From: Microstegium vimineum
Taxonomy: Eukaryota > Streptophyta > Magnoliopsida > Poales > Poaceae
Reading direction: 5' to 3'
Assembly (NCBI GenBank): GCA_022036555.1
Contig: CM039133.1
Span: forward strand, 41,554,718-41,618,717
DNA length: 64,000 nucleotides
Below, one piece after another: positions 34,971 through 46,367 of the stretch. The stretch's first letter is position 1; every line of letters starts with the position of its first letter. The notes under the pieces were generated by a model. It saw nothing but the letters and a program-made list of their open reading frames with translations, had not been told where the DNA came from and did no database searches. The translations under genes and the position numbers were made by a program.

Positions 34971-36517
34971 ATATGTTATATGTAGACAGGAACTTCAAAA
35001 CTTTGAGAACGCTATCATCAACTACTTCACACTTGAGTTCCACTTTCTTAAGGCATTCTGAAATTGCAGCTGATCTCTTTGTCGAACTGACACATAGTTT
35101 CATCTCCACTTTAGGCTGCGGCCTCTGCACAGAACACAAACATTTCAGGAGGATCAACTGATGATATGTAATAATTCTACAATATAGGCGTTGAGCATTA
35201 ATAAAGTGTGAACCTCTTGGTAAAGCTCAAGAGTGAGCTTCTCTAGAACGGGTGAGTGTTCAAGGATACAAGCTAATGCACAGAAGTCATCTGGCACACA
35301 CCAATAGTCATTGAGCAGCAAGGTCTTTAACTTTTGAAACATAGGGCACCATCTCAAAATCCTTTTGAAAATAAACTGCATAAAGAGCAAGAAAAAAAGA
35401 TTGCAACAACTGTCATTATGAATATGATGACTCAGGATTAGCCATTAGTGGTGGTAATGCATGCAAAAAAAAAAAGGCTGCCTAAGTGATATGTATCAAA
35501 TAGCAAGAATGATATAAATAATTCAGAGTTCTAAGATGACATGGATAATGTGGCACAAGCGGAATGACTTAATAGTGCATTAGACGTAACGTAAGGTATG
35601 AAATTGTGGGTATACCGTATTAGATCTAGAAATCAGCACCAAATTCTTGGCCTCTGACACACCTTTCAGGAGAGCACTGGTGCTACTGCTAGCAGCCATG
35701 TTATCAGAATTATCACAGGCCTCACAATCACAAGTCTCAGAGTTTGTGCCATTGCAGTGATCTGTAAACTCATCATATATTGTGACAATTGCCTCCACTA
35801 GTGATGGCATGCTATAAAGTATGGGAGTCTCACCGATGCAATCAAGGTGCAGTGAAACCAGATTTGGGGCATAAATGTGGATGTGGAAATCACTACTGAG
35901 CACAGAATCATTGATAGACAGATACTTGACGGAGTGAGACGAGATCTTAGTGACCAAAGACAAATCACAGCAGTCAATCTCTAGATGTTCCAATGCTGGA
36001 CATCTTGAGAAATTAACCAATCTGCATTGCACCATCACACCATGAAGCTCCAGCCTCGTCAGGTGCTCAGAAACAAGAGGTAGGTTGTCTAGTTCAAGCC
36101 ACGGATCGCTTGGAATATCACTATGTATACAGATCCTTAGCATCCGAGCTCTGCACATCACAGCCTGCCGGAACCAGAGGTTCACGTGGCGCACATCGTC
36201 CCCGCCGCTGAAGCCTCCAATTGTGAACTCGCATGTGTCAAGAGGCGAGCCTTGGCGGAGGACCAGCAGATGATTCACTAGGCTCCGGAGCTCCTCCACG
36301 GACATTGGATCTTCGTCAAGGGGGCGCCCGATGCGCAGGCCAGTGGCGGACTTCCAGAGGTTACGCCAGCGCCGGGCGAGCACAGACGTCTGCACGGCCT
36401 CAGCAGACAGAAGAAAGCCCAGTATGTGCTCGAGGACGCCGTCCGGCAGGAATTCTATGCTGCCTCCGCCCCAGCCACCGGAGGTATCGCCCTCTTTGCC
36501 GGTTGCTCCGGAGGCAT
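34971..36517 (-). pseudogene. F-box/LRR-repeat gene B, apparent frameshift before the F-box
   Basis: Exons on the minus strand are 36517(or 36547)-35616, 35375-35214 and 35124-34971, with the same phases as gene A. The F-box frame (EFLPDGVLEHILGFLLSAEA, then SVLARRWRNLWK) is open upstream as far as a TGA near 36577 but holds no ATG. The likely start, ATG at 36517 (MPPEQPAKRA), is in a different frame and hits TAG within 31 codons. The offset is 902 bases, two over a multiple of three. The LRR part (HLTRLELHGVMV, CPALEHLEIDCC) is intact. A 5' exon ending at 36653 with a 105-bp intron looks possible. It could be a recent pseudogene, a start from an unseen exon, or a sequence error. Confidence 0.7.
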
Positions 36518-36849
36518 TCCGTCGAGCAGGCGACGGGCGTCGATGCTCTGTGGAACAAAAAACGATTAGCAGGCGTGAGGGTCAGTGGAGCCGAGGGCAA
36601 ACCGACAAGAGGAGGACGGAGAGCCTCGCAGGGTGTCGCGTGGCTGCCTCACCTCGCCGGCGCCGGCTGCAACGGTGGTGTCGCGGCAACGCGCGGCGGC
36701 TTCACGTTGGTTGCGGCAGGTCAGGAATGGAAAATGGAGGAGGCGAGCACGGAGCACCGAGCAAGCAGAATACAAATCGGCAGATTTTACTGGGGCACAG
36801 ACAAATTGGCCGCACATTCGCGATCTACCCATCTGCTTGCTTCCAGTAA

Positions 36850-37660
36850 AATTTAAATATTGATATTCGTATTCACTTCCATTTCTTGGTGGATATACTA
36901 AAATTGATATATTAGATATAGATATTCATATTACTGCTTTCATAACATTTTTCTATCCAATTCCAAATATGTGTTTAACTGTTATCTGTATTTGTGAGAT
37001 ATATGTACATGATTAAAATATTTAAAAGTTAATTTTACTATGACTAATGATATTAGTTTTAGTATTAATTGTGTGTTTAGTGAAACTATTTAAAAGCTCT
37101 CTCTGACCAATGATTCGAGTAAGGATAAAATATTTAATATGCATATAGCAATATTAACTTGAACTTAGCTTTGTTATGATTTAATTTGAAACCTATATTT
37201 GTTGCTATAAATTGTATTTAAATATATTATTTTATTCTATATTGTCGACGCTGTTTTATATACTTAAATTAATTGATTTTTTCTAATATATATTTTTATA
37301 TAAAATTGAATAGTTATTTATTTATTTATTTGTGGATTTTTATTTTTATGTATTTAATAATTAGATCATTTATTTTATGTTACATTATGTTCAATCAATG
37401 TACTACTTGTGCTATGTACTTCTAGCTTAATCTCTAGTACTTTGCATGATAATAATGTTCTTTCAAAACTATAGGGAAGCGCTAGTTTAATTTACGTGTT
37501 TGGTCACTGGTGACGAGCCAATTACATATGTGACCACACGATCATTTGAGTCGCGTACTAATCTATTTGAAAATTGAAGTTTTTTTCAGATCGATGGAGA
37601 GAGTAATATTTTAGTTGGAATATTCAAAACTTCAGAGTTCAGACGATGCTTATTTTTTGC
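36850..37660. other. Intergenic, very AT-rich, nothing recognised
   Basis: Repeated 'tattta/gatatt' sequence with no ORF or recognisable element. Confidence 0.4.
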
Positions 37661-37960
37661 AGGAGGGTGTAAAGTGTGTTTTTGTTTTATGCTTGAGGAT
37701 GAAAATCGAATTTATAGGGCGGGTCATGACATATTTCATCCTTCTAATTAATTAACCGTGAAAGTTTTCTTGCGCCACGAGAGTCGAGAGGTGCTTTGAG
37801 TGCTCAGCATCAAACGGAAATTATGGGCACAAGTCCAAATCACATGTTGAGGATACGATTCGTCACAGCCAAATCTGGTTCTAGAATGGTTTATTCGCAC
37901 TTTTTGGAGTTATTTTTAGTTTGAAGCATGCCAATGACCCCATCATGATTCAAGATGGAT
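37661..37960. repeat. Retroelement leader remnant related to 44505-44560
   Basis: The words ttgcgccacgag, aggtgcttt, aaacggaaatta and gggcacaagt occur in the same order as in the sequence after the PBS at 44359. It therefore looks like a fragment of the same retroelement family. Confidence 0.4.
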
Positions 37961-38208
37961 GGCGCTGAGAAGAACGCAATCGATCAGCCTCATAGCTCCA
38001 CCTTGTTCATCATGATCATGCCACTCGATGTTCTGGTGAATCTCACGACGTTTTGAATCGTGACACAATAATAACAAAGAGATAATTGAACGGCCAGATT
38101 TTGACAAATGAAGAAGAAACGGAGGTGGATCATGATCATGATGAAATAGGAGCAAGGATAAAACCAGATCAAACACGAGCAGAGCCGAAGCCGGTTTTCT
38201 TCCTTCTA

Positions 38209-38514
38209 ACATTATGCTGTAGTCAAGGTGTTCACGGCGCAATGGCAAAGGTCATTGGTTAGGGGGCTCCCACCCAGGGTTCAAATCCTGGGTGCGACAT
38301 TTTATTCTGGATTTATTCCAGAATTTTCCGGCGCTACGCATTAAGTGGTAGGCGACGTTCCCGTCGACAGCGAGGCGCCTGTGGTGACTTCGTGAACTTC
38401 AAGATTTGCCGGCTCAGTCCTTCGAAAGTGCTAATAGGGGTAGGGTTTGCGTGTGCGTGCGTGTTGAGTGTCTGCGTTGTACTGTGTACTCTAAAAAAAA
38501 CATTATGCTGTAGT
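38209..38514 (+). mobile_element. tRNA-derived SINE with 15-bp target-site duplication
   Basis: The body is 38224-38499. A-box-like (aatggcaaaggtcattgg) and B-box-like (ggttcaaatcctggg) pol III promoter words lie in the first 70 bp. The middle holds 'gtaggcgacgttcccgt', and the end is 'tactctaaaaaaaa'. The flanks are identical 15-mers acattatgctgtagt (38209-38223 and 38500-38514), a clear LINE-type duplication. A second copy is at 54517-54802. Confidence 0.85.
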
Positions 38515-40396
38515 ACCCAACAGTGCTACATTAGTGTTTTGAGGGCGGGAGCTAGAGCACCCTCCAAACGGCCAACAGTGAGCGGGAGCCGGAGCACCCT
38601 CCAAACATGCCCCTAGATTGGTATTTTTGAATTGCTTGTGTAATTTTTAAGTTCAGTTTTTAATATGTGCATTTAGATTAGTCATGAGATTATTTGGAAA
38701 ACATGAACCTGCATACACACACACAAAACTCCAAACTTCCACGTTTCAAAACAAAAAAAAAACCAAACTTTTAAGTCAGAACTCAGAACAATGCCATTTT
38801 ACACATCAAAGTTACAATCCATGGGCATTAACTACCGGTCCACATATCTGTCTCATCTAGGAAGAACAAGGCAATAGACATGCACATAATAAGAAGATAT
38901 ATGCAACTGGGTTGATCTGGCATACTAACAGGAAATGAACAACTAGGCACCATGAGCAAGTTGCAAAGGAAATGTTGCAAGAAACAACATAGCACGGTAA
39001 ACCAGGTCCAGCAATGTTGGCAGTACATTGGTAGAATTGGGAAACAATCCCAGATACAAAAGGCAGCATGCTTACTCAATTGGTACATAGGAAGAAGGCA
39101 GCATTCTTAGTGGTAGCAGTTGTCCGTGGTTCTTAGTCTCCTAAATCCTAATGTAATTAAGTGGCAGAAGATCCGTCTTCAGCTTTAAGCTTCAATTGGG
39201 GGAAACTAAAACCTATAAAATAAAAAAGATAGTAAGTTCCAGGGGTATCATCTTACAAATGATTGAGCAACTAAAATACAGGAAAAGACTAGCATATGAA
39301 ATTTCAAGTGATGGACTGGAATATTAGAAAGCTGGAGTTGTGAAAAACTAAAATTGAGCTAAAGTAGAAAACTGGAGTTTTGTTTTTGACATCCCATTTT
39401 GACTGCCACCTTTTAAATCAAACATGTTTGTACAGAATTATAAAATGAGTGACCAATCTAAACATTATTTTACATATTTCATATATTTATAGATGGAGGC
39501 AATAAGCAATATTTTCATTGGTTTTGAACTAACATCTTCACTACAAACACAACTATAGCATGGAAATCAAAATATTAATTAGAGGCTGATAGCCCTTAAT
39601 GCAGAATCCTAGATGATAAGGTGGATAGCAAAGCTGAGAAATTAAAGTAGTCAAATGGAAATTGATTTGGGTATCGTATCCTTGCATAGAACTCATCTAC
39701 TCTCATAACTGTTAAAACAGCACCTGGATACAGCTTTGTAAGATTGTGAAAACAGATCAAGGGTCCAAAGTATGATAGTGGTTAACCCAACAATAAAAAA
39801 AATGAAACAAGGAGCGAAACAGATAACAATATTCTACCAAGACACTCATACCCTAGCGAGTGTGAGAGAGGGAGGCGGGATAAACTTCCAAAGAAGGGAT
39901 TATGAACTGCTGAAAACAACAGTTAGCACAACTTAGAAATTACATATACAGCAGGACCTACTAAAAACTGACATATGGACATATTTGTGCTATGGTACAG
40001 AAATAATTAAGTAACACATTATACTACTGCTCTGCCCCAATAATTAGTGCACATGTTTTCTTTCTTTCTGGCTGAGTACATCACTTTCCTAAAGTTAGGA
40101 ATTTCTTTGCTGCTTTATCTTTCCCACATACAGAGGCAAACAATTGTAATATGGAAGCATGGAGAGTGAGTCTATGTGTACAAACACCTGTGAATAAAAT
40201 GGATCAGATGGTATTTTTCCACTTCCCATCACCAAAATGTGGTGCAAGATTTTCATTTCCGCAATAAAATGGTTACCCAAATCACTGCTTAGTAACTAAT
40301 ATAGAGTTTCTTCATTGCTTGCCATTCTAATCTACCCATATGTTATACCAAACAAGAGAAACATAGGATGCAAGAGAGTGTTGCTAGCTAACTTAC
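38515..40396. other. Intergenic / probable 3' region of gene C
   Basis: No ORF with a recognisable product. A short direct repeat (gagcaccctccaaac) occurs twice at about 38555-38605. The last exon and 3' UTR of gene C, read on the minus strand, would fall here, but I could not place the acceptor. Confidence 0.35.
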
Positions 40397-41440
40397 TGAT
40401 ATTAAGTTTGCTTAGGAACTGCAAAATTTTAAGAACATTTCCATCAAGCCCTCCACAAAGAATTTCAACTTCCTTAAGGTGTGATGATATGGTTGGTGGT
40501 AGCTCCTTTGGATTGAACCTTCCTTTAATTTGCACACTATCTTCAAGTAGGTGAATCTGCATTATCATAAAGATTTCGCCACGATCAACCAACAACCTAC
40601 ATTAAGTTCTACAATGCAGAAGTTGCCAATTTAGAAATCGTTTACCTTCAAATACATAATAAAAGAAAGCTTCTCTAAAACTGGTGAATGTTCAAGAATA
40701 CATCCTAGTGGATACTCATCAGGCACACACCAATTTTCATCGAGAGACAAATACTTTAATCGATTAAAAGTAGGACAACCTTTCAAATCCCTTCTGAAAA
40801 TGAACTGCACAGATAGCAACCAGATAGGTCAATGAACTTTTACTATAAACAAAATGTTTGTAAAAAGGTGAACATCAACAAGATGATTAGAGGTCCCAGC
40901 ATACCGTGTCCCGGGAAGCCATCAATACCAATTCCTTTGCTTGGGACACAGCATGGAAAATCACACATGCAGTGTCATCTCGTGTGCAACCTCGGCAGCT
41001 CTTATCACAATCCTCATAGCTGACATAGTTAGGAGCTAGACTGCTACAGATGTCTTCACAAAGCCCACGGAGTCCAACAGTTGCCTTAACCAACAAGGGC
41101 ATTTTCTCAAGTACAGGAGTCATGCCAAAAGTGACTACTACCACCAATGAAGCAAGATTTGGGGCAAGAATTCGAGCTCGGGAACTCTGGTTGAATGCGC
41201 CTCTGATACTTACATGCCTTAAGGACAGGGATGAGATCCTTCTGACATGCTCGAAGCTGCAGTCTTCAATATGTAGATCTTGTAATTCAGGACATCTCGA
41301 GAAGTCAAGAAAACCATCATTGAACACTAGGCCGCGTAGCTCTAGCTTGGTCAGGTGCCTGGAGGCGAGGGGTGGGTCATCCGGCCGAAGCCAAGCATAG
41401 GTATCCCCAAAGAACCTGAGCCGCAGGACCTGGACTTTGG
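40397..41440 (-). pseudogene. F-box/LRR-repeat gene C, 5'-truncated (no F-box)
   Basis: Exons on the minus strand are about 41440-40905, 40804-40646 and 40556-40397, with donors and acceptors at the same places as in genes A and B (exon 3 ends one base into a codon, before GTAAG). The readable protein begins KVQVLRLRFFGDTYAWLRPD and continues with LRRs (HLTKLELRGLVF, CPELQDLHIEDC). About the first 110 residues, including the whole F-box, are missing, and upstream sequence is AT-rich with MITEs. It is either truncated or has its 5' half displaced beyond insertions. Confidence 0.75.
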
Positions 41441-42199
41441 AACAATTGGAACATAGAACTATAGTTATGAATTATTCAAATTAATTACAGAAAAGATTAG
41501 ATCTAAATCTATAGCAAAACAATTATTCTAAAGCATGTCACATTATTTGTTCACTGTCTACATCTACTCATGTGGAGTCCAAAAAAAAGATTTTCTATTT
41601 TATGATTTTTCTACAATTTGCTATGATTTTGTAAAGATTCAGCTAAAATAGGTAAAAAAAAGAAAAAGACAAAACCGCCTTAAAAATGTTTATAACTGAG
41701 TCAGGAAGGTAAAACGTACGGTTTCAAAAGTTGAGGTAGGTGGTTTGTCTAGTTTTGGAGTTCATGGGGAAAATAGACTTTTGCAAAAGTTGATGGAGGG
41801 AAAGTGGACTTTTTCCTATTAACATCGATCACAATGCATCAAAAGGAAATTATTTCCTTACCACTAAAAAAATGGCTACTCAGTTTTTTGGTCTTTTTCT
41901 CTCGACCTTGCTTGTTTGGTCCTAAAACAAATGTCATTTGATTTCTTGGCTCTTCTGCTAGTTTGGTAGACTAACAATGTTAAATTGAATACGAAATTAT
42001 TTTTTACTCCTAATACCGAAAACAACAACTTAAAACATACAGTTGCGCTATAGAGATCTTTCTAGCCGCCTACTATTAATATTTTTTTCAAAATAAGGTA
42101 CAATATTTTTTTCAAGGAAGGAATAATTATTTTAATAATTTTTTTCAAGCATAGAAACATGGTAAATACTACATCATGGATTTAGGAAACTATAGTATA
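41441..42199. other. AT-rich sequence upstream of truncated gene C
   Basis: No gene. At 41690-41820 the run 'ttgaggtaggtggtttgtctag..gggaaagtggactttttcc' resembles one end of a grass TIR element, related to 26170-26312. Confidence 0.35.
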
Positions 42200-42596
42200 C
42201 TCCCTCTGACCCTTATTATCTGTCATTTGTGCTTCCTAAGAAACATCTTTAACTAAATATATATTAAAAAATACAAGCAATTATGATATATAATTAATAT
42301 CATTGAAATATCTTTAAATCTATTTTTAAAATAAAGTTATTTGAAGATATAAATGTTGCACGTAAAAACTCGCTATTTTTGCCGCTATAGCCCGAAATAG
42401 CTTGAAAACAATTGTGCCGCTATTTGCGTTCATGCACAATTTTGCCGCTATTTTGCCGCTAAAGTCCGCTAATTACGGTTTATAAAACGCTAAACACTTT
42501 AGCCTTAGCTCGCTATTTAAAACCATGATTTTTTACAATCGAACCAAACTTGTAACACAAACACCAACAGAGACAGTTATTTAGGGATGGAGTGAG
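42200..42596. mobile_element. Stowaway-like MITE split by another insertion
   Basis: The left end (ctccctctgacccttattat) and right end (ataatttagggatggag type: cagttatttagggatggag) are inverted partners, with TA on each side. The middle, about 42361-42530, is a different sequence, annotated separately. Confidence 0.6.
42361..42530. repeat. Nested 'gccgctatt' repeat element
   Basis: The words gccgctatt / cgctattt / ccgctaa recur about eight times in 170 bp, with ctcgctattt near both ends. It interrupts the Stowaway-like MITE, so it was inserted later. The family is not recognised with certainty. Confidence 0.5.
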
Positions 42597-42779
42597 TATA
42601 TACTTTCTCAAATGAATTTGCAATACCTCTTTTTCAAAGGTCCGTTCCTACCACACTCGTATAAGAATATATAATTGTGTTTGTTTGATCGTTTCGGTGG
42701 CTGATAAATCGGTTAATGTTGTTTTTGTTGTTTTGTTGTGAGAGAAAAATACTATTTCAGTGGCTGATAAGTCGACTGA

Positions 42780-43075
42780 CACTAGTTTAGAAAAACTCTA
42801 TACTGGCGGATCCAAACATATTTCCACTAGTGTTTTTCTCTTCCGCCAGTGGGAGAGGTCAGTGGAAATAATTATTTTCATTGGCGGTTATCTGAGAAGT
42901 GTATGTGTAAATCTATTTTTACTGGCGGTTCAGTTAAGAAAACCTCCTGTGGAAAGATTTTTCTACTGACGGTTTTCTTAATTGAACTGCCCGTGGAAAT
43001 AGATTTTCACAGACGGTTTTCTTTACGGAACCGTCTGTAGAATTTTTTCCCTCCTTTTCTCAAATTTTAAATTTG
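42780..43075. mobile_element. CACTA-type (DTC) element, left end
   Basis: It begins CACTAGTTTAGAAAAACTC at 42780, followed by direct and inverted subterminal repeats (actggcggttcagttaag, gacggttttcttaattgaac, acagacggttttcttta) typical of CACTA ends. The right terminus was not found, so the true extent is unknown. Confidence 0.6.
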
Positions 43076-43959
43076 TCGCCAGTTTTGTGCTCACATATTA
43101 AAACTATCAACCTCCATATCATACATACAAAAGAATTATATCAAACATTTTATATACATTAAAGTTTTATGTTCACGGTATGAAATTTACTTGAAAATCC
43201 ATTTACACCACATATGCGATACAATTATCATGCATGTATATACATCAAAAGTTTTCCCTAAACTTTAATAATAATCTCGACGAAGGTTTAGACTTTGATA
43301 TGGCCATGCCGACCACTGCTACACTAGCCGAGCTAAGAAGCTACAACAAGAGGTGAACGCGCTACTTTGTGAAGTTCATTATGAAATTAATGTGAATTAT
43401 ATACTGCCTATGTCGTGTACTTTGCTATTGCTCAGGTTCACACTCAAGAACACACAAGAAGATTATTACAGAGAAGGTTCACACTCGAACCAGACCTGTC
43501 CTACAGAACAATCCGAAAGAAAATAGTCATAACTTTTGATTCCCAAAATATATGGAGGTCTATCAAGACATTTTGGAAATCTTATTAAGTCTAGATTCCT
43601 GTTTGGAGTTACCATTGAGAGCGCCGACTTGTTTCAGTGCATACTGGTCTGAGGGTCAATAGCCAGCCTGATGGTCAAGTTTCCGTGCAAAACTGTATCA
43701 ATCTACAATTCTACGTGATGCATGGCATACATTGTTGCAAAGCTTATCAAGTTAGATTTCTAACGCAATCAACGACATGTCTTTTGGACTTTCCTAGGTG
43801 GAGTTATTGCCAAAACACTGAAGACTGCGCTGAAGACCAACAGTCACGCGGAAACTCTCTAGAAACTAGTTTCGTGGAAGGCTTTTCATTTACTCTGATC
43901 TTTCATTTCTATTTCATGTTTATACCTATCTAAGAGGGTTGTTCCTAGTTTAAATATGC
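43076..43959. other. Unassigned, probably retroelement-derived
   Basis: No convincing ORF. The right part may belong to the LTR that ends at 44356; its start could not be located. Confidence 0.3.
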
Positions 43960-44356
43960 ATGTACTCCCAAGCAAACAAAACCTTTTGATAACTCAAGAA
44001 CCTATATGGTATTGCAGTCGAGTTGTTGAGTGTCTTACACACACCTTTGTTCTTGCGAGTTCTTCTTAGGCTTGTGAGAGATCTCTCTAAGGTCCTCTAC
44101 TTCGTGCTCTACGGTTTCCAGTTAGGCTGCGTTGTATTGTGTGGATTAGTTCCGGATTGTGGTTCTGTAGTCATTCGGAGATCGAGTTGAAGTCTTCATG
44201 GATTCGGTGCCTCTCTCCCAGTCGCTTGGTCGCATCCAACCTTTGTCAGGTATAAAGCTAGTTATCTCGCTGTTCGCAACAAGTTATCCTTTGTTCTTAA
44301 ACCTACTGCCGTGAAGATCAGGCCATCCTCTTTCCGATTCAAATCAGAACCTATCA
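43960..44356 (+). repeat. 3' part of a 5' LTR of another retroelement (E7)
   Basis: It ends ...cagaacctatca, two bases before a tRNA-Met-type PBS, so it is an LTR end. The left limit given here is arbitrary. The internal region is cut after about 200 bp by E3. Confidence 0.55.
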
Positions 44357-44358
44357 TG

Positions 44359-44371
44359 TGGTAATCAGAGC
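44359..44371 (+). other. Primer-binding site of E7
   Basis: TGGTAATCAGAGC matches the initiator tRNA-Met PBS with one extra A. Confidence 0.65.
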
Positions 44372-44564
44372 TATCGTTGTCATGGTAGGTTTTGTTATCA
44401 CCCACTTATCTACCATTCCATTTACCATCTATTACTGTTTTTTTATCCATCACATATATTTGTTTTCATTCATACCCTACAGTCCACTAAAGCCACAAAA
44501 AAAATCCTTTTGCGCCACGAGAAGTGCTTTCAAACGAAAATTGGTTGGCACAAGTGAAAGCCCA
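44372..44564 (+). other. Start of the E7 internal region, interrupted by E3
   Basis: Noncoding leader. The last five bases (gccca) would be the left target-site copy of E3. Sequence similar to the end of this segment is found at 37770-37840. Confidence 0.5.
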
Positions 44565-45479
44565 TGTTTGGTTTTGAGTAATTGATGAAACCTATGGACT
44601 AACCCTATTGCTAAGTGCTAAATAAAGATAGGCTAATCCACCTTGACACATGGAGCATAAAGGATGATCATGATGAATCAAGTACTCCATGAACAAGGAA
44701 AAGATGGATTGGAAATAGCTCAAGGCAAAGGTATATCTATAGGGCCATTTTTGGTTTAGTGATCAAGACACTATAGAGAGTGTGATCACATTTAGGATAG
44801 ATAGCCGTACTATCAAGAATGGAAAACTCGTGTCGATTGCGTTTATCATGTGCCACTAGGTCATTTGCATTGCATATCTAAAATGAACCTAAGTGACACA
44901 AAGAACTAAATAAAATCCAAGAAATATATTGTAAAGACTAACACTGGTGAATAAAGGTATGGATCACAAGGTGTTAGCACATGGAAGCTTGGTGAAGAAA
45001 AGGCAGCTCGGATTGGAACTCAGAAGGCTCCGGACGCAGGGTCCGGACGCTGGCTAGATGTCGTCTGGACCAATGGATATGCGACCGGAGGCATACCCTA
45101 GAGCTTAGCCTCTCTGGACAGGAGGTCCGGACACTGATGATGGCCCGGACGCGGACTCCGGACTTGCGTTCGGTTGTTTGGAGCTCTCTAGATGCTCTCT
45201 ACATAGGGTTTGGACGCTAAGTGACGTCCAGACGTAGGACACCAGACGTGCGACCGGAGCCAAGGGGCTCTTTGGACTGGCTCTGTGTAGAGTCCGGACG
45301 CAAGGCGATGGTTCGGACTCCTGCACTGTTGCGTGTGTCCGGAGGCGGCACGTCAGCACCAGGAAGGGCGCCAACGACTGGATTCGAATTGGAGGAGGGT
45401 CCGGACGCATGCGCGTTGGTCCGGACCCCCCATGCAAACTGCGTCCGGACTGGCACAGAAAGCTGCAGTGAAGGGGCAA

Positions 45480-45510
45480 AACGGCTAACTCGGTGGTGAA
45501 AGCTATATAA
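45480..45510 (+). promoter_or_regulatory. E3 LTR core promoter
   Basis: AACGGCTA (core of the M-phase activator motif, but with mismatches at its first positions) is followed 16 bp later by the TATA box tatataa. The TATA lies about 940 bp from the LTR start, as in E4 (about 930 bp). Confidence 0.6.
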
Positions 45511-46367
45511 GTGTTTTGGCCGGATCCTAGGGCTCTCTCTTGCACCTTCCATTCTCTTAAGACATTTGTGCTTGCTTGAGATAGCCCCCAACTCACTCTC
45601 TTCACTCTTGTTGCATACTTGTGAGAGTTTGAGTGATCCAAGTGCTTTGATCATTGCATTGCATCTTAGTGGCACCTTGTCATCGTCATTGCCGTGAAAT
45701 TTCTTGTTATTCTTGGTGTTTGCCAACACCTAGACGGCTTGGGCGATTGAGGAAGCTTCAGCGCAATTGGTGATTGTTTGCGGCCGGCTTCGACGATTGT
45801 GAGAGGGCTTGTACCCACCTTGGCGGAGCACCAAAGGGTAACTCTAGTGGATTGCTCGTGTCATTGAGTTACTCTCATTTGGGTGGATTCTTGTGGCGCC
45901 CGAGTTAGTGGGCTAGGCTTGCATTGACTATTAGCCACCGAATCACCACTTGAGTAGTCAACACAACGGGGACTAGCTTGGTGGCAACCAAGTGAACCTC
46001 GGGAGAAAAATCAATTGTCAACTTGTCTCTCGGCTACTCTTTGGTATTCATTGTGATTGGTTCTCTACATTGACATCCATATATCAGAAGGCATCAGTAT
46101 ATCAATCATCTCCTCTCTTGCATTTATATTCATTCATAGCTTGCAAGTTAGCTTCTTTAGTAGTTGTTCTAGCTAGCTTGTACTAAGTGCCTTAGGTTCT
46201 TGCTATTGATTGTTAGGCACTTAGTTAACTAGAATTGCATTGGATAGGTGGCTTTGCACCCCAAGTAGAGCTAGAGCAAAAAGCTTTTCTTAAGTGTTAT
46301 CTAACCTTTTGCTCTAAGTGATTTGTAGAATTTTATTAGGCTATTCACCCCCCTCTAGCCATCTAGG

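Noticed and set aside
36233..36863. Plus-strand ORFs of up to 207 codons over the 5' part of gene B
   Set aside because: They lie antisense to the F-box exon in GC-rich DNA, have no domain, and are expected as shadows of a real exon.
37940..38248. Minus-strand ORF of 101 codons
   Set aside because: It runs into the SINE target site, has no domain, and lies in old retroelement debris.
38228..38300. tRNA-gene-like A and B boxes
   Set aside because: They belong to the 5' end of a SINE with a tail and target duplication. No cloverleaf with a usable anticodon arm was found.
45105..45729. Minus-strand ORFs of 170-178 codons
   Set aside because: They are in the GC-rich U3 of the E3 LTR, opposite to its transcription, and are low-complexity products of the repeated words.
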